From contig DASTSL010000114.1 of the NCBI GenBank assembly GCA_035760705.1, forward strand, positions 55,131 through 119,130: DNA of 64,000 nt. The letters are read 5' to 3'. The notes below the pieces were generated by a model. The model did not search any database. It saw only the letters and a program-made list of their open reading frames with translations, and was not told where the DNA came from. This DNA comes from Allomeiothermus sp035760705. Lineage in GTDB: Bacteria; Deinococcota; Deinococci; Deinococcales; Thermaceae. Position numbers and translations under genes: made by a program. This document shows, piece after piece, positions 27,028 through 35,953 of this stretch; the stretch's first letter is position 1; the number at the start of each line of letters is the position of its first letter.

Positions 27028-28152
27028 TCAGCGAAACCCTGCCTCGCGAGCGCTCAGGGCAAAGCTCCGCACCGCCTCCACCACCCGTTCGGCCTGCTCT
27101 TGGGTGAGGTGTGGCCCCATCGGCAGCGAAAGCTCTTGGCGGTGGATCTTCTCGCTGAGCGGAAAGGTCCCCTCCGAATAGCCTAGCTCGCGGTAGGCGG
27201 CTTGGAGGTGCGGCGGGATGGGATAGTGGATCAGGGTGCCGATGCCCTGCTGCTGGAGGTGTTTTTGCAGGAGGTCGCGTTCGGGATGGAGCACCGCGAA
27301 GATGTGCCAAACGTGCTCGGCCCACTCGGGCGGGTGGGGCAGGGTGAGCCCGGTACCCTCCAAGGCCTCGAGGTAATACCCGGCGATCTTCTGGCGGCGG
27401 GCGTTCCAGAGGTCGAGGTACTTGAGCTTGACCCGCAAAGCTGCCGCGTGGATGGGATCCAGGCGGCTATTGACCCCTTGCACCTCGTTGACGTACTTGA
27501 CCCTCGAGCCGTAGTTCCGCAGCACCCGAATCCGCTCGGCCAACTCGGGGTTATCGGTGGTGACCGCCCCGGCGTCGCCCAAGGCTCCAAGGTTTTTGCC
27601 GGGATAGAAGCTCCAGGCTACCGCGTCGCCGTGAGCACCGATCCGCCGCCCCTTGTAGCGGGCTCCGTGCGACTGCGCCCCGTCCTCGAGCACCCACAGC
27701 CGATACTTGCGGGCGATCTCGAGGATAGGGTCCATGTCGGCGGGGAGGCCATAGAGGTGGACTGGCAGGAGCGCCTTGGTGCGCTCGGTGAGGGCGGCTT
27801 CGATTCGGGCCGGGTCGAGGGTGTAGGTACGCTCGTCGGGCTCGACCGGGACTGGGGTGGCCCCCACGTAGGAGACCGCCAGCCAGGTGGCGATGTAGGT
27901 GTTGGAGGGGACGATCACCTCGTGGCCGGGGCCGATCTCCATGGCCCGCAAGGCCAAGATCAGCGCGTCCAGGCCGTTGGCAACCCCCACCGCGTGCCGG
28001 GTTCCGGTGTAGGCCGCGTACTCTTGCTCGAAGCCCTCGACCTCCGCCCCCAGGATGTACCAGCCGCTATCCAGCACCCGCAAGACGGCCTCGTCGAGTT
28101 CGGCTTTGAGCTCGAGGTAGGCCGCCCGCAAATCCAGAAAAGGTACGCTCAT
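27028..28152 (-). CDS. PLP-dependent sugar aminotransferase, DegT/DnrJ/EryC1/StrS family (FdtB/QdtB-like)
   Basis: A 374-residue enzyme that aminates a 3-keto-6-deoxyhexose nucleotide. The family opening is visible (PFLDLRAAYLELKAELDEAV), as is VGVANGLDALILAL, the cofactor Asp in LWVLEDGAQSHGARYKG, and the PLP-binding Lys in YPGKNLGALGDAGAV (about residue 189). GAAGGAG precedes the ATG. Its immediate upstream neighbour is a sugar 3,4-ketoisomerase, the pairing known from dTDP-Fuc3N and dTDP-Qui3N synthesis, so a 3-amino-3,6-dideoxyhexose is the likely product. No dedicated N-acetyltransferase is seen next to it. Confidence 0.9.
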   Translation of the reverse strand: MSVPFLDLRAAYLELKAELDEAVLRVLDSGWYILGAEVEGFEQEYAAYTGTRHAVGVANGLDALILALRAMEIGPGHEVIVPSNTYIATWLAVSYVGATPVPVEPDERTYTLDPARIEAALTERTKALLPVHLYGLPADMDPILEIARKYRLWVLEDGAQSHGARYKGRRIGAHGDAVAWSFYPGKNLGALGDAGAVTTDNPELAERIRVLRNYGSRVKYVNEVQGVNSRLDPIHAAALRVKLKYLDLWNARRQKIAGYYLEALEGTGLTLPHPPEWAEHVWHIFAVLHPERDLLQKHLQQQGIGTLIHYPIPPHLQAAYRELGYSEGTFPLSEKIHRQELSLPMGPHLTQEQAERVVEAVRSFALSAREAGFR

Positions 28153-28162
28153 GTCGCTCCTT

Positions 28163-28600
28163 CTACGGTTTGATCGCTTGCTTGAAATCGCCGTATTCCC
28201 GGTAGTAGTCGGTCTCGTTATAGGGGGCCGAGGCCAGCACCAAACACACCGCGCCGGAGGAGAAGTCCTCGAGTTCGCGCCAGATCATGGGGGGTACGTA
28301 AAGGCCGTAATAGCTGCGGTTCAGCACGAAGCGCTGGCGGGTGGTGCCGGAATCCAGCACCACCGAGAAACTCCCCGAGGCGGCGATGATGAACTGCTCG
28401 GTGGTCTTGAGCGCGTGACCACCGCGCGACTCGCCGCCTGGCACGTCGTAGAGGTAGAAGACCCGCTGGATGTCGAAGGGGATGTGGCGGCGTCCTTCGA
28501 TAAAGGTGAGGTTGCCCCTCGGGTCGGGGATCTTGGGCAGTTCGATCAGCCGGATGTCCTCTAGGCGGGCGGGTTTTCGGGCTTCGATGGTTTCACTCAT
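28163..28600 (-). CDS. dTDP-sugar 3,4-ketoisomerase, FdtA/QdtA-like (WxcM-type cupin)
   Basis: A 145-residue cupin. It matches the family from LIELPKIPDPRGNLTFIEG through FDIQRVFYLYDVPGGESRGGH and FIIAASGSFSVVLDSG. These enzymes convert dTDP-4-keto-6-deoxyglucose into the 3-keto isomer that the adjoining aminotransferase uses. The catalytic HAH of characterised FdtA reads HAL here (His62-Ala63-Leu64), so one of two active-site histidines is replaced. GAGGTAGGT precedes the ATG. The gap to fdtB is 10 bp. Confidence 0.88.
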   Translation of the reverse strand: MSETIEARKPARLEDIRLIELPKIPDPRGNLTFIEGRRHIPFDIQRVFYLYDVPGGESRGGHALKTTEQFIIAASGSFSVVLDSGTTRQRFVLNRSYYGLYVPPMIWRELEDFSSGAVCLVLASAPYNETDYYREYGDFKQAIKP

Positions 28601-28610
28601 ACCTACCTCT

Positions 28611-29768
28611 TTAGCGGTTCCACCCGCTTCTCTCCAGGATCATCTCCTCGACCCGCCGAATGTTCTTGGCATCGTCGAAGCGTTCTCGCGCGTAATTGAG
28701 CGCCCCTTCACTCATCCGGCGGAGCAACTCGGGGTCGCGCAGCAGCTTGGCCAGGGCTTCGGCCAGGGCGTCCGGGTCGCGCTCGGGTACCAAAAAGCCC
28801 ACCTCCGGCGGGGTGAACTCGGCCATCCGTCCGATATCGCTGACTACCACCGGCAGCCCGCAGGCCATGGCGTGCCAGGTAGCTGAGGAAAGCTGCTGGG
28901 TCCAGATCTTCCCGGTGATGCTGGGCATCACGAAGATGTTGGCCCCGCGCAGATAATCGGCTAGATCGGCGTGTTTGACCGTGCCGTGGAAGATGATGTC
29001 CTCGCCGTAGCCGGTCGCTTTGGCCTGGGCTTCCAGGCTGGCTCGCTCGGGACCGTCACCGATGAGGGCTAGGCAGGCCTCGAGCCCCTGGTCACGCAGC
29101 TTCTTGTAGGCCTCGATCAGGATGTGCGCCCCCTTCAGGGGAACCATCCGGCCCACGTTGAGGATCACCGGCCAGGGCTTGGCGTAAGTGATCTTGGGTC
29201 CCTCTGGGCTGAACTCCCGCTGATCCACTCCCCACGAGCCATAGAGGTGATGCACCAGCTTCTCTGGGGGAGCGCCGTACTTCTCGAGGTTGGCCTTGGC
29301 CCCGCCCTCCAAGTAGAAGATGATCGAGGCCCGGCGGAACCAGAAGGGGAGCACGACGCGGAAGGGCCAGACCAGGAAGAAGGGGTATTTTTTCTCCAGC
29401 GGGATGGCCTCGAGGCTGGCCGTGACCAGCTTGGTCCGGGGGTTCAGGAGAAGATACAAAAACACCACGCAGAGGAAGGGAAACATTAAAGCGCTAAAGG
29501 GTTCTGGCCCCTGGATGATGTCCGGCTTAACCTGATTGAGCTGGGCGAAAAGCGACAAGGGGGAGCCAAAGCGGTGCGAGCGGGGACCAAAGTCCTCCGG
29601 GCGCAGATCGTTCCAGGGAGCCCGGTTGTAAAGGTGGTGGACTTCGAGCTGCTGGAAGTGTTCGAGGGGCTGCTCGAGGTCGCGCCGCACCTCGCTCGAG
29701 ACCATCACATAACGGGGTTTGCGGTGTTGCGCGGATATGGTCGAATTCGAAGGGTTCATAGTCAACAT
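28611..29768 (-). CDS. Glycosyltransferase family 4, atypical
   Basis: A 385-residue GT4-like enzyme. I prefer the ATG at 29768, which has AGGAG seven bases upstream. Recognisable parts are VKPDIIQGPEPFSALMF, ILNVGRMVPLKGAHILIEAYKKL and LALIGDGPERASLEAQAKATG. The donor-site E-x7-E motif is altered: the usual PS-x-x-EGFG stretch is replaced by PSITGKIWTQQLSSATWHAMA, so the first Glu is missing. A hydrophobic segment (FPFLCVVFLYLLL) in the N-terminal domain suggests membrane association. It lies between the ketoisomerase and a membrane GT2. Confidence 0.8.
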   Translation of the reverse strand: MLTMNPSNSTISAQHRKPRYVMVSSEVRRDLEQPLEHFQQLEVHHLYNRAPWNDLRPEDFGPRSHRFGSPLSLFAQLNQVKPDIIQGPEPFSALMFPFLCVVFLYLLLNPRTKLVTASLEAIPLEKKYPFFLVWPFRVVLPFWFRRASIIFYLEGGAKANLEKYGAPPEKLVHHLYGSWGVDQREFSPEGPKITYAKPWPVILNVGRMVPLKGAHILIEAYKKLRDQGLEACLALIGDGPERASLEAQAKATGYGEDIIFHGTVKHADLADYLRGANIFVMPSITGKIWTQQLSSATWHAMACGLPVVVSDIGRMAEFTPPEVGFLVPERDPDALAEALAKLLRDPELLRRMSEGALNYARERFDDAKNIRRVEEMILERSGWNR

Positions 29769-29789
29769 CCGGGTTCTCCTCACTGCTGC

Positions 29790-30788
29790 CTACCAGCGTT
29801 TGCGCCGCTCGGGGTCGCGCAAATCCCACAAAGCCCCCAGCACCCCAATCTGATCCAAGACAGTGAAATAGGGTACGGCCAGATAGGTTTTGAGGGTGAG
29901 CGCCTGCCCCACCTGGGCCGCGTAAATCAGGTCGCGGTAGCGTGAGGCCAGGGCCAGCATAAAAGGAGCACACAAAAGCACGGTGAACCCGTTCAGGCTG
30001 AACAGCAAGCTCACCGGCCCCAGGAGGGAGAACACTGCTAACCCCGCGCTCTTGAGGAGCTCGGGGCGGTTTTTCTCGAGGTCGTGCACCGCCAGGTTCT
30101 TGATCCAGCGCCGCCAGCGGCCCATATAGCTGCTGCTCGTCCCCGGATACTCACTCTCCACCCGGCTCTCCTTGACATAAGCGATCTTGATCCCGGCTTC
30201 GAGCAGTTTCTTGGCCAGGTGGTAGTCGGTGCCGGTGGGTACGTCCTCGGTCAAGTCCCCCGCCTGTCGCAAGGCTTCGCGGGTCAGCGCGGCATTACGG
30301 CCCAGCAAGCCATCAGACTCGGGCCCCGCTTGGTCGAAGTAGCGTGCGTCGCGGGCTCCCTGGTACTCCGCCAGCGCGTTTCCGGCCTGTCTGATGAGGG
30401 GCCTCGAGCCCCCCGTAGCGGCCTGGTAACGGCCTTCGGCCAAGGGTTTTAGAAGGGCCTCGAGGCTATGCCGGTCGTAGAGGCAGTCTGCGTCGGTGAG
30501 GAAGATCAGGTCGTGGCGGGCGTGTTTTAGGGCTTCGCGCAAGGCCCGCTGTTTGCCCATGCCCGGCTTTTGCTCGAGCACCGTCAGGTCGCCGTCCGCC
30601 AGCGCCAAGGCCCGCTCGTAGGTGCCGTCCTGCCCCCCCGCGCACAGCACGAGCTGCGCCCCCGGCCAGCGCAAGGCCCGGAAAGAGCGTATATGGGCCT
30701 CGAGGTTTTCCCCCTCGTTCCAAGCTGCCACCAATGCCGTGAAGGGCGGGAGGGTGGGGGTTTGGGGCTCGATCGTCACCGCTTGCAT
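29790..30788 (-). CDS. Membrane-bound glycosyltransferase family 2
   Basis: A 332-residue GT2 with C-terminal transmembrane segments. The catalytic domain shows TALVAAWNEGENLEAHIRSF, LCAGGQDGTYERALA and the DxD in FLTDADCLYDRHSLEALL; VPTGTDYHLAKKLLEAG is the later acceptor-side motif of processive and membrane GT2 enzymes. Residues about 250-310 hold two or three hydrophobic helices. The ATG at 30788 follows GAGGAG. It probably starts or extends the lipid-linked oligosaccharide at the inner membrane. Confidence 0.88.
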   Translation of the reverse strand: MQAVTIEPQTPTLPPFTALVAAWNEGENLEAHIRSFRALRWPGAQLVLCAGGQDGTYERALALADGDLTVLEQKPGMGKQRALREALKHARHDLIFLTDADCLYDRHSLEALLKPLAEGRYQAATGGSRPLIRQAGNALAEYQGARDARYFDQAGPESDGLLGRNAALTREALRQAGDLTEDVPTGTDYHLAKKLLEAGIKIAYVKESRVESEYPGTSSSYMGRWRRWIKNLAVHDLEKNRPELLKSAGLAVFSLLGPVSLLFSLNGFTVLLCAPFMLALASRYRDLIYAAQVGQALTLKTYLAVPYFTVLDQIGVLGALWDLRDPERRKRW

Positions 30789-30798
30789 CAATATCTCC

Positions 30799-32082
30799 TC
30801 ATCGGACGTCCAGCAGCGGGTCCATCACCCGCGCCCAAGGCTCGTCCTTGCGCCAGGCGTAGAGCACTTCGCTCCGGGTCTGGACGATTAGGGCTTCGTT
30901 GTTCTCGCAGAGCCAAGCCGGGGTGTTGCCCACCCAAACCTCGACCTCGGTCAGACCCACCTGGGGGGCGGGCAGGGCGGCGGGTTTGGGCAGCAATTCG
31001 GCGAGCAGGCGGAACACCTTATCGTTCCAGCCCACCACCGGGATGAGGTCATGAGGAGAGGGTCGGTCGCTGCCAAAGCCATAGGCGGTGGGGAAGCCCC
31101 CGCTTTTGAGCTGGGCCTCGAGCAGCCGGTTCAGCACCGCTTCGGGCAAGGGTTCACCCAGCGCCCGGTAGGCCAGCAGCACATCGGCGTTGGCGGCGAT
31201 CCAGCGGGGCCGCTCGACCCTGGCCCCCCCGCGGTAGAGGATCATCGGCCAGCCGCCATCGGTTTCGCGGGTGCGCTCGATAAAGCCCAGGATCTGCCGG
31301 GCGGCTTCCAGGTAACGCGGCTCGCCCAAAACTCGCGCTCCTTCCACCAGCGGGGGGATACAGCGGCTTTGGTAATAGGGGAAGAACCGCCCGTCGCCCT
31401 GGGTGGCGGTAGGGCCGTACTGGTGAGTAGCCCCGGCTAGTGGCCCCTCCTGGACTTGGTAGCGGAGGGCCTGCTCGAGCGCCTTCTTCGCATAATCCAA
31501 GTAAGGCTCCACGGCTGACACCGAAAAAAGCTTCTCGCCGCTGGCTTCTGCGTAGGCCAGGAGGGCTTGGGCCAGGGTCGCCAGCTTGTTGGGAACCCGG
31601 TCTCGGTAGGCGCTTTCGTTCGGCAGGTAGAGCTGGGTGATGAGGTTATCGAGGTTGCGCTTGGCCGCAGCCAGCACCCGTTCAGGGTCATCCAACCCCG
31701 GCAGGGCCAGCAGCAACCCCAAGGTCGCGGCGGCCTCGTGGGGGGTGCCGAGCGTACCGGGGTTTAGCTCGAAGCGCGAGGCGGGGTAACGCCCATCCGG
31801 CAGTTGCCCCTCGAGCAAATCTTTTGCGGCCCGGTTTAGCTTCTCACGGTAGCGCACCTCGCCGGTCTTCTGCCAGAGGTTGCGATACCCGACCAGGATC
31901 CCCTCGTAACGCCAGTCATGGCCGGGGCCGGTGTAACGCAGCCGGTTCTGCCACCAGTGACATACCGGGCCACCATAGCCGCCCGGCTGGCGCATGGTCT
32001 CGAGCCAGGCCTCGAGGTTCGCGAGCGCCTGAGCGATGCGCTCCTGGGGTTTTTGAGTGGGGTGGGCCAGGGTCGGATTCAC
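30799..32082 (-). CDS. Predicted alpha-toroid (glycosidase/epimerase-like) protein of unknown function
   Basis: A 427-residue soluble protein without a signal peptide. It has repeated helical hairpins with aromatic and acidic residues (WRYEGILVGYRNLWQKTG, LPDGRYPASRF, TDGGWPMILYRGGARVERP, KSGGFPTAYGFG), the look of an (alpha/alpha)-toroid such as those of glycoside hydrolases, lyases or the C5-epimerase C-terminal domain. I cannot name a family. It starts with GTG overlapping the previous gene as GTGA. Within this operon it may act on a lipid-linked sugar precursor in the cytoplasm, which is inference. Confidence 0.7.
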   Translation of the reverse strand: MNPTLAHPTQKPQERIAQALANLEAWLETMRQPGGYGGPVCHWWQNRLRYTGPGHDWRYEGILVGYRNLWQKTGEVRYREKLNRAAKDLLEGQLPDGRYPASRFELNPGTLGTPHEAAATLGLLLALPGLDDPERVLAAAKRNLDNLITQLYLPNESAYRDRVPNKLATLAQALLAYAEASGEKLFSVSAVEPYLDYAKKALEQALRYQVQEGPLAGATHQYGPTATQGDGRFFPYYQSRCIPPLVEGARVLGEPRYLEAARQILGFIERTRETDGGWPMILYRGGARVERPRWIAANADVLLAYRALGEPLPEAVLNRLLEAQLKSGGFPTAYGFGSDRPSPHDLIPVVGWNDKVFRLLAELLPKPAALPAPQVGLTEVEVWVGNTPAWLCENNEALIVQTRSEVLYAWRKDEPWARVMDPLLDVR

Positions 32083-32579
32083 AAAGCTCCCCAGGTGAGC
32101 AGCCGGTAAAAGCTCGGGGTGGGTTGGGGGCTGGCAAAGCTCTGCCTGACTCTCCGCCAGGCCCGATCCGAAGCCGCCGGGCTGGGCAGGCGCATCCCCA
32201 GACCGGCCAGCTTGGAGCGTAGCGTATAGATGTAAAGGCTTTGCTCGGGTTCCTTGCCGGGGCGTACCGGCTTCGTCCGGCGCAGGCTGGCTGGGGCCAG
32301 GAGGCCGAACTCGAGCGTGTAGGTCCGGTCGGCTTTGACCGAAGGGGCGGGAGCCAACAAGGCTAGGCCGGTCTTGCCTCCCGGGAGAGGGGGCAGCGAA
32401 GCCCGCAACTCGACCCCTTCCAGCAAATCGGGGTGGGGCAGTACCACCAAAAGCCGGGAGACCCCAGCGTGATAGGCATCGGCAAAGATCGCGTCGAGCA
32501 AATACGACCAGGCCAACTCGTGCGCCCCCTCTAAGGCGGGAAAGCCGGGCAGGGGATTTAGCTGAACTTCAAGCTCCAT
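32079..32579 (-). CDS. Hypothetical protein within glycan operon
   Basis: A 166-residue protein I do not recognise. It has no signal peptide or membrane helix. A short hydrophobic core (RLLVVLPHPDLLEGVELRA) and Pro/Leu-rich stretches are visible. It overlaps the upstream GT4 by 22 bp and the downstream toroid gene by 4 bp, so it is almost certainly translated with them. A GAGGTGA lies upstream of its ATG. Confidence 0.65.
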   Translation of the reverse strand: MELEVQLNPLPGFPALEGAHELAWSYLLDAIFADAYHAGVSRLLVVLPHPDLLEGVELRASLPPLPGGKTGLALLAPAPSVKADRTYTLEFGLLAPASLRRTKPVRPGKEPEQSLYIYTLRSKLAGLGMRLPSPAASDRAWRRVRQSFASPQPTPSFYRLLTWGAL

Positions 32580-33727
32580 TCGCCCATCACCTCACCGTAT
32601 AAGTGCTCCAGTTGGTCACCGATCACTTCCCAGTCGTAGAGCTGCAACACCCTTTCACGGCCCTTTTGGCCCATCGCTTGGCCCGCTTCGCGCTCGTGGA
32701 GGCGGATCTCGAGGGCCTTGGCTAGGGCAATTTCATCTCCCGGTGCGACCAGGTGCCCATCCACCCCGTCCAAGACCAGGGTCCGTACGCCCGGCAAGGC
32801 CGAGGCGATCACCGGGGTGGCGCAGGCCAGCGATTCGATCAGCACCAGGCCAAACGACTCCACCCCGGTCGAGGGCAGCACGCTTACGTCGGCGGCGCGG
32901 TAGAGGGCGGGGAGTTCTTCGGGGGTGCGCTTCCCCAGGAACCGGACGCGCTCTTTCAGGCCGAGCTGACCCGCCAGAGCCTCGAGGTCCGCTCGCAACC
33001 CCCCTGCCCCGACGATCCAGAGTTCGGCGGCAGGAACCCTCACCCGCGCGAAGGCCCGGATCAGGCCGTCCACGTTTTTGAAGCGATGGGCTTGGTCGAG
33101 CGCCCCCACGAAGAGGGCCACCGGGGTCTGTGCCGAAACGCCCAACGCTCGGCGGGCCTCGAGCGGATCGCCGGGGCTATAGAGCCGGGTGTCCACCCCG
33201 TTGGAGGCTTCCCGCACCCGCGCGTCTTTGTGCAGACTCGGGTGCTGGGCCAGCAGGTGTTCTTTGCGCACGGCCAGGATGCGACTCGAGCCCAAGAAAA
33301 TCAGCGGCTCGACGACCGCGTTGTAGAGCCCGAAGAGTTCTCGTTTGACCGGGGTGTGTTCCTGCAAGCGATTGTGATAGGTGAAGAGGAGCGGGGTACG
33401 GTAGAGCCGAGAAGCCAGCCAGGCCAGCTCGGCCCCGAAGATGTAGGGGTAGTGCAGGTGGATCAGGTCGAAGCCCTTGAGCTGGGACAGCAGCCCCGGC
33501 GTGAAGGGGGCATTTCCCAGCCGAAATAGCGCTGCAAGCCGCACTACCTCGAAGGGGAAGGTCATGGCCTCCCCGCTTCGCGGCGAAAACTTCTCGCCGG
33601 GGGTCTGGGCGGTGAACACCGTGACCTGGTGCCCCCGCTCGTGGAGCAACCGGGCGTTGTGATAGGCGACGTTGCCGGTCCCGGCCAGGTAGGGCGGGAA
33701 GGTCGCGGTGACGTGGGCGATCCTCAC
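32558..33727 (-). CDS. Glycosyltransferase family 4
   Basis: A 389-residue GT4. It has the acceptor-domain opening RIAHVTATFPPYLAGTGNVAYHNARLL, FDLIHLHYPYIFG, the donor-domain strand VALFVGALDQAHRFKNVDGLI, and the E-x7-E motif in VESFGLVLIESLA. The GTG start overlaps the stop of the preceding GT2 as GTGA. Specificity unknown; the sequence style is that of hexosyltransferases in exopolysaccharide loci. Confidence 0.9.
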   Translation of the reverse strand: MRIAHVTATFPPYLAGTGNVAYHNARLLHERGHQVTVFTAQTPGEKFSPRSGEAMTFPFEVVRLAALFRLGNAPFTPGLLSQLKGFDLIHLHYPYIFGAELAWLASRLYRTPLLFTYHNRLQEHTPVKRELFGLYNAVVEPLIFLGSSRILAVRKEHLLAQHPSLHKDARVREASNGVDTRLYSPGDPLEARRALGVSAQTPVALFVGALDQAHRFKNVDGLIRAFARVRVPAAELWIVGAGGLRADLEALAGQLGLKERVRFLGKRTPEELPALYRAADVSVLPSTGVESFGLVLIESLACATPVIASALPGVRTLVLDGVDGHLVAPGDEIALAKALEIRLHEREAGQAMGQKGRERVLQLYDWEVIGDQLEHLYGEVMGEWSLKFS

Positions 33728-34902
33728 ACCGCCCTCCCCAGGCCCGACTTGTCCAGCCGGGGGCGCAAGAGGGTGTAGAGCGGGCGGGTCAGGCGGTCCA
33801 GGAGTCCGGCCAGCTTGGGGCTGGTGAGCTGCTCGAAGGGCAGGTGGGTGAGAGCACCCTCGAGCAAGGCTTCATCGGGGATCACCCGGCTCCCCTGCAC
33901 CTCGGCTCGCTTCTGCCGGATGCGGCCCTGGTTGCGGTAGAGCCAGGCGTAGCCTCGCCAGCGGGCGGCCAGGTACTTCGGGCCTTTCAAGAGGGCGAAG
34001 CCCCAAGTGGCGAACTCGGTGAGGAGGAGGGCTGGGGCCATCCGCCGCAGGGTGCGCCCCTCGTAAACCTTGAAGAGGGTGAGGAGACGGTTGCGCTCGA
34101 GATGGTAGAACTTCTTAGGGTTCATCCCCAGCCGGTAGTGGTGGGTGAGGAGGGCATCGTTGGCGCAGAACAGGGGGTGCCCGCGCAGCCGAGCCCGCAG
34201 CGAGAGGTCGGTGTCTTCGAGGTACATCCAGTAATCCTCGTCGAAGCCCCCCAACCCGACCAAGGTTTCCTTGGCGGCGATCAGAGCCGCGCCCGACAAG
34301 AGCGGAACCGGCTCGAGCCCCCGGTAGCGCTCGGCGGGCTCGTTCAGACCCCGGCAGGTGGTGATGCCCGAGTAGTGCATCTGGTTCCCGGCGGCGTTCA
34401 CCGTGCCGTCCGGGTTCAGCAGCTTGGCCGCGATGAGGCTCTCGGGGTGGGCCTGGATGGCCTCGAGCAGAACCTTCAGGGCTCCGGGGTGTAGCTCGGT
34501 ATCGGGGTTCAAGATCAGGACGTAACGGCCTCTCGCCGCGGCGATCCCGGTGTTGTTCCCCCCCGCGTAGCCGGGGTTGTCGGCGCGAGGGATAACCCGA
34601 ACGGTGTTGTTTCCCGACGACAGCCGGGTGGGGTAAGCCGCCCGGAGCCAGTCGGCGGTTCCGTCGCCGGGGCGGTTGTCCACCACCAGCACCTCTAACA
34701 CCAAGCCCTGATCTAACACTAAGCCCTGAGCAAAGAGGGTGGGGAGGAGGCGCTCGAGGTCTGCGCGGCTTCCGTACGAGACCAGAACCACGCTCAGCTC
34801 GGGCGCTGGGCCCGCTTGGGGCTCGAGAAGGGGTTCAGGCTGGGGGATGGGTTCGGTCATGGGGTTATCCGCGGGGGTCAGGCTGGCTTCTCCCGACCAC
34901 AT
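33724..34902 (-). CDS. Glycosyltransferase family 2, rhamnosyltransferase-like
   Basis: A 392-residue GT2 of the WbbL/RfbN type. After a Pro-rich N-terminus of about 35 residues come LSVVLVSYGSRADLERLLPTL, VVDNRPGDGTADWL, NPGYAGGNNTGIAAARGRYVL, LILNPDTELHPGALKVL (the DxD-type site) and GGFDEDYWMYLEDTDLSLRAR. The last motif is typical of rhamnosyl- and related transferases. The start could also be the ATG at 34860; neither has a strong ribosome site. It precedes the overlapping GT4. Confidence 0.88.
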   Translation of the reverse strand: MWSGEASLTPADNPMTEPIPQPEPLLEPQAGPAPELSVVLVSYGSRADLERLLPTLFAQGLVLDQGLVLEVLVVDNRPGDGTADWLRAAYPTRLSSGNNTVRVIPRADNPGYAGGNNTGIAAARGRYVLILNPDTELHPGALKVLLEAIQAHPESLIAAKLLNPDGTVNAAGNQMHYSGITTCRGLNEPAERYRGLEPVPLLSGAALIAAKETLVGLGGFDEDYWMYLEDTDLSLRARLRGHPLFCANDALLTHHYRLGMNPKKFYHLERNRLLTLFKVYEGRTLRRMAPALLLTEFATWGFALLKGPKYLAARWRGYAWLYRNQGRIRQKRAEVQGSRVIPDEALLEGALTHLPFEQLTSPKLAGLLDRLTRPLYTLLRPRLDKSGLGRAV

Positions 34903-34918
34903 CCCGCCGACTCGCGGG

Positions 34919-35953
34919 CTAGGCGAGGTATTCCTTCTTGGCCGAAGGGGTTTCCTGCGCTTCCGACTGCCGGGCTTGGCTGATCTCCCGGATGTCGCCG
35001 CGCAACGACACCTCGATCACGTCGCGTACCTCGCGCCGGACCTGGGTGACGAAGTGGTGGATGGAGTGGAGCATCACCCCAGCCAGGCCCAGGATCAGCC
35101 CGCCGACCAATAACAGGTCGGCCAGCACCGCGCTGCCCAGCGGGACTTCGCCTCCAGCAGTCACGCTCTGCACCACCCGTAGCCCCACCAGAATGCCCAG
35201 ACCAGCACAGAGCAAGCCTGGAAACCCGAAGAAGAGCAGAGGCCGCCGCCGGGCCACCAGGCTGAGGATGGCATCGAAGATTTGCAGGGCCTGGACTACC
35301 GGGTTACGCTTGTTGCCGTCCATATAAGAGACCGAGATCGGCACTTCGGCGACCCGCAGCCCGGCCTGCTGGATGGTGAACTGCATCTCCGACTCCACCG
35401 AGAGGCCCGCGGTGTGGAAGCGCAGGGCCTTGAGGGCCAAGGGCGAGAAAGCCCGGAACCCCGACTGGCTGTCGGTGGTCTTGATGCCCGAGGTGAGGTT
35501 GGTGACCAGGGTCAGGGTGTGCTGGCCGACGATCCGCCAGCCGGGAATCTTGCTCTTGCGGCCCAAGAAGCGTGAGCCGATCACCACATCGGCCTGGCCC
35601 TGGAGGATCGGCTTGACCACTTCGGGGATGTCCACCGGGTCGTGCTGGGCGTCGCCGTCCAGGCAGACCACCACGTCGGGGTTCAAGAGCCGGGCTGCCC
35701 GAAAGCCTGCGTTCAAGGCCTGGGCCTTGCCCATGTTTTTGGGCTGCCCCACCACCTGCGCCCCGGCGGCCAGCGCCAATTCGGCGGTGCGGTCGCTGGA
35801 GCCGTCGTCCACCACGATCACGTGGGTAGCGTACTTTTTGGTCTCGAGCACCACACTAGCAATGAAACGTTCCTCGTTATAGGCCGGAATAAGCGCCAGG
35901 ATCACGGGTTTTTCCGTTTCAAATGCGGTGTGGGAGAGTTTGTCGGGCATCAT
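34919..35953 (-). CDS. Glycosyltransferase family 2, dolichyl-phosphate-mannose-synthase-like, with C-terminal membrane helices
   Basis: A 344-residue enzyme with a DPM1/PglH-type GT2 domain: ALIPAYNEERFIASVVLETKK, VIVVDDGSSDRTAELALAAG, CLDGDAQHDPVDIPEVV (DxD) and VIGSRFLGRKSKIPGW. Two C-terminal hydrophobic segments (about residues 245-300) would anchor it. Such proteins load a sugar on a polyprenyl phosphate, giving the donor for GT-C enzymes such as the one at 4192. I prefer the ATG at 35953, with GAGG five bases upstream; a GTG at 35959 is in frame. It is the first gene of the 35953-23627 operon. Confidence 0.88.
   Translation of the reverse strand: MMPDKLSHTAFETEKPVILALIPAYNEERFIASVVLETKKYATHVIVVDDGSSDRTAELALAAGAQVVGQPKNMGKAQALNAGFRAARLLNPDVVVCLDGDAQHDPVDIPEVVKPILQGQADVVIGSRFLGRKSKIPGWRIVGQHTLTLVTNLTSGIKTTDSQSGFRAFSPLALKALRFHTAGLSVESEMQFTIQQAGLRVAEVPISVSYMDGNKRNPVVQALQIFDAILSLVARRRPLLFFGFPGLLCAGLGILVGLRVVQSVTAGGEVPLGSAVLADLLLVGGLILGLAGVMLHSIHHFVTQVRREVRDVIEVSLRGDIREISQARQSEAQETPSAKKEYLA

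Noticed and set aside
27008..27325. N-terminal extension of the GT4 at 25859
   Set aside because: Pro/Arg/Ala low-complexity sequence within the aminotransferase gene; the ATG at 27007 has a good ribosome site.
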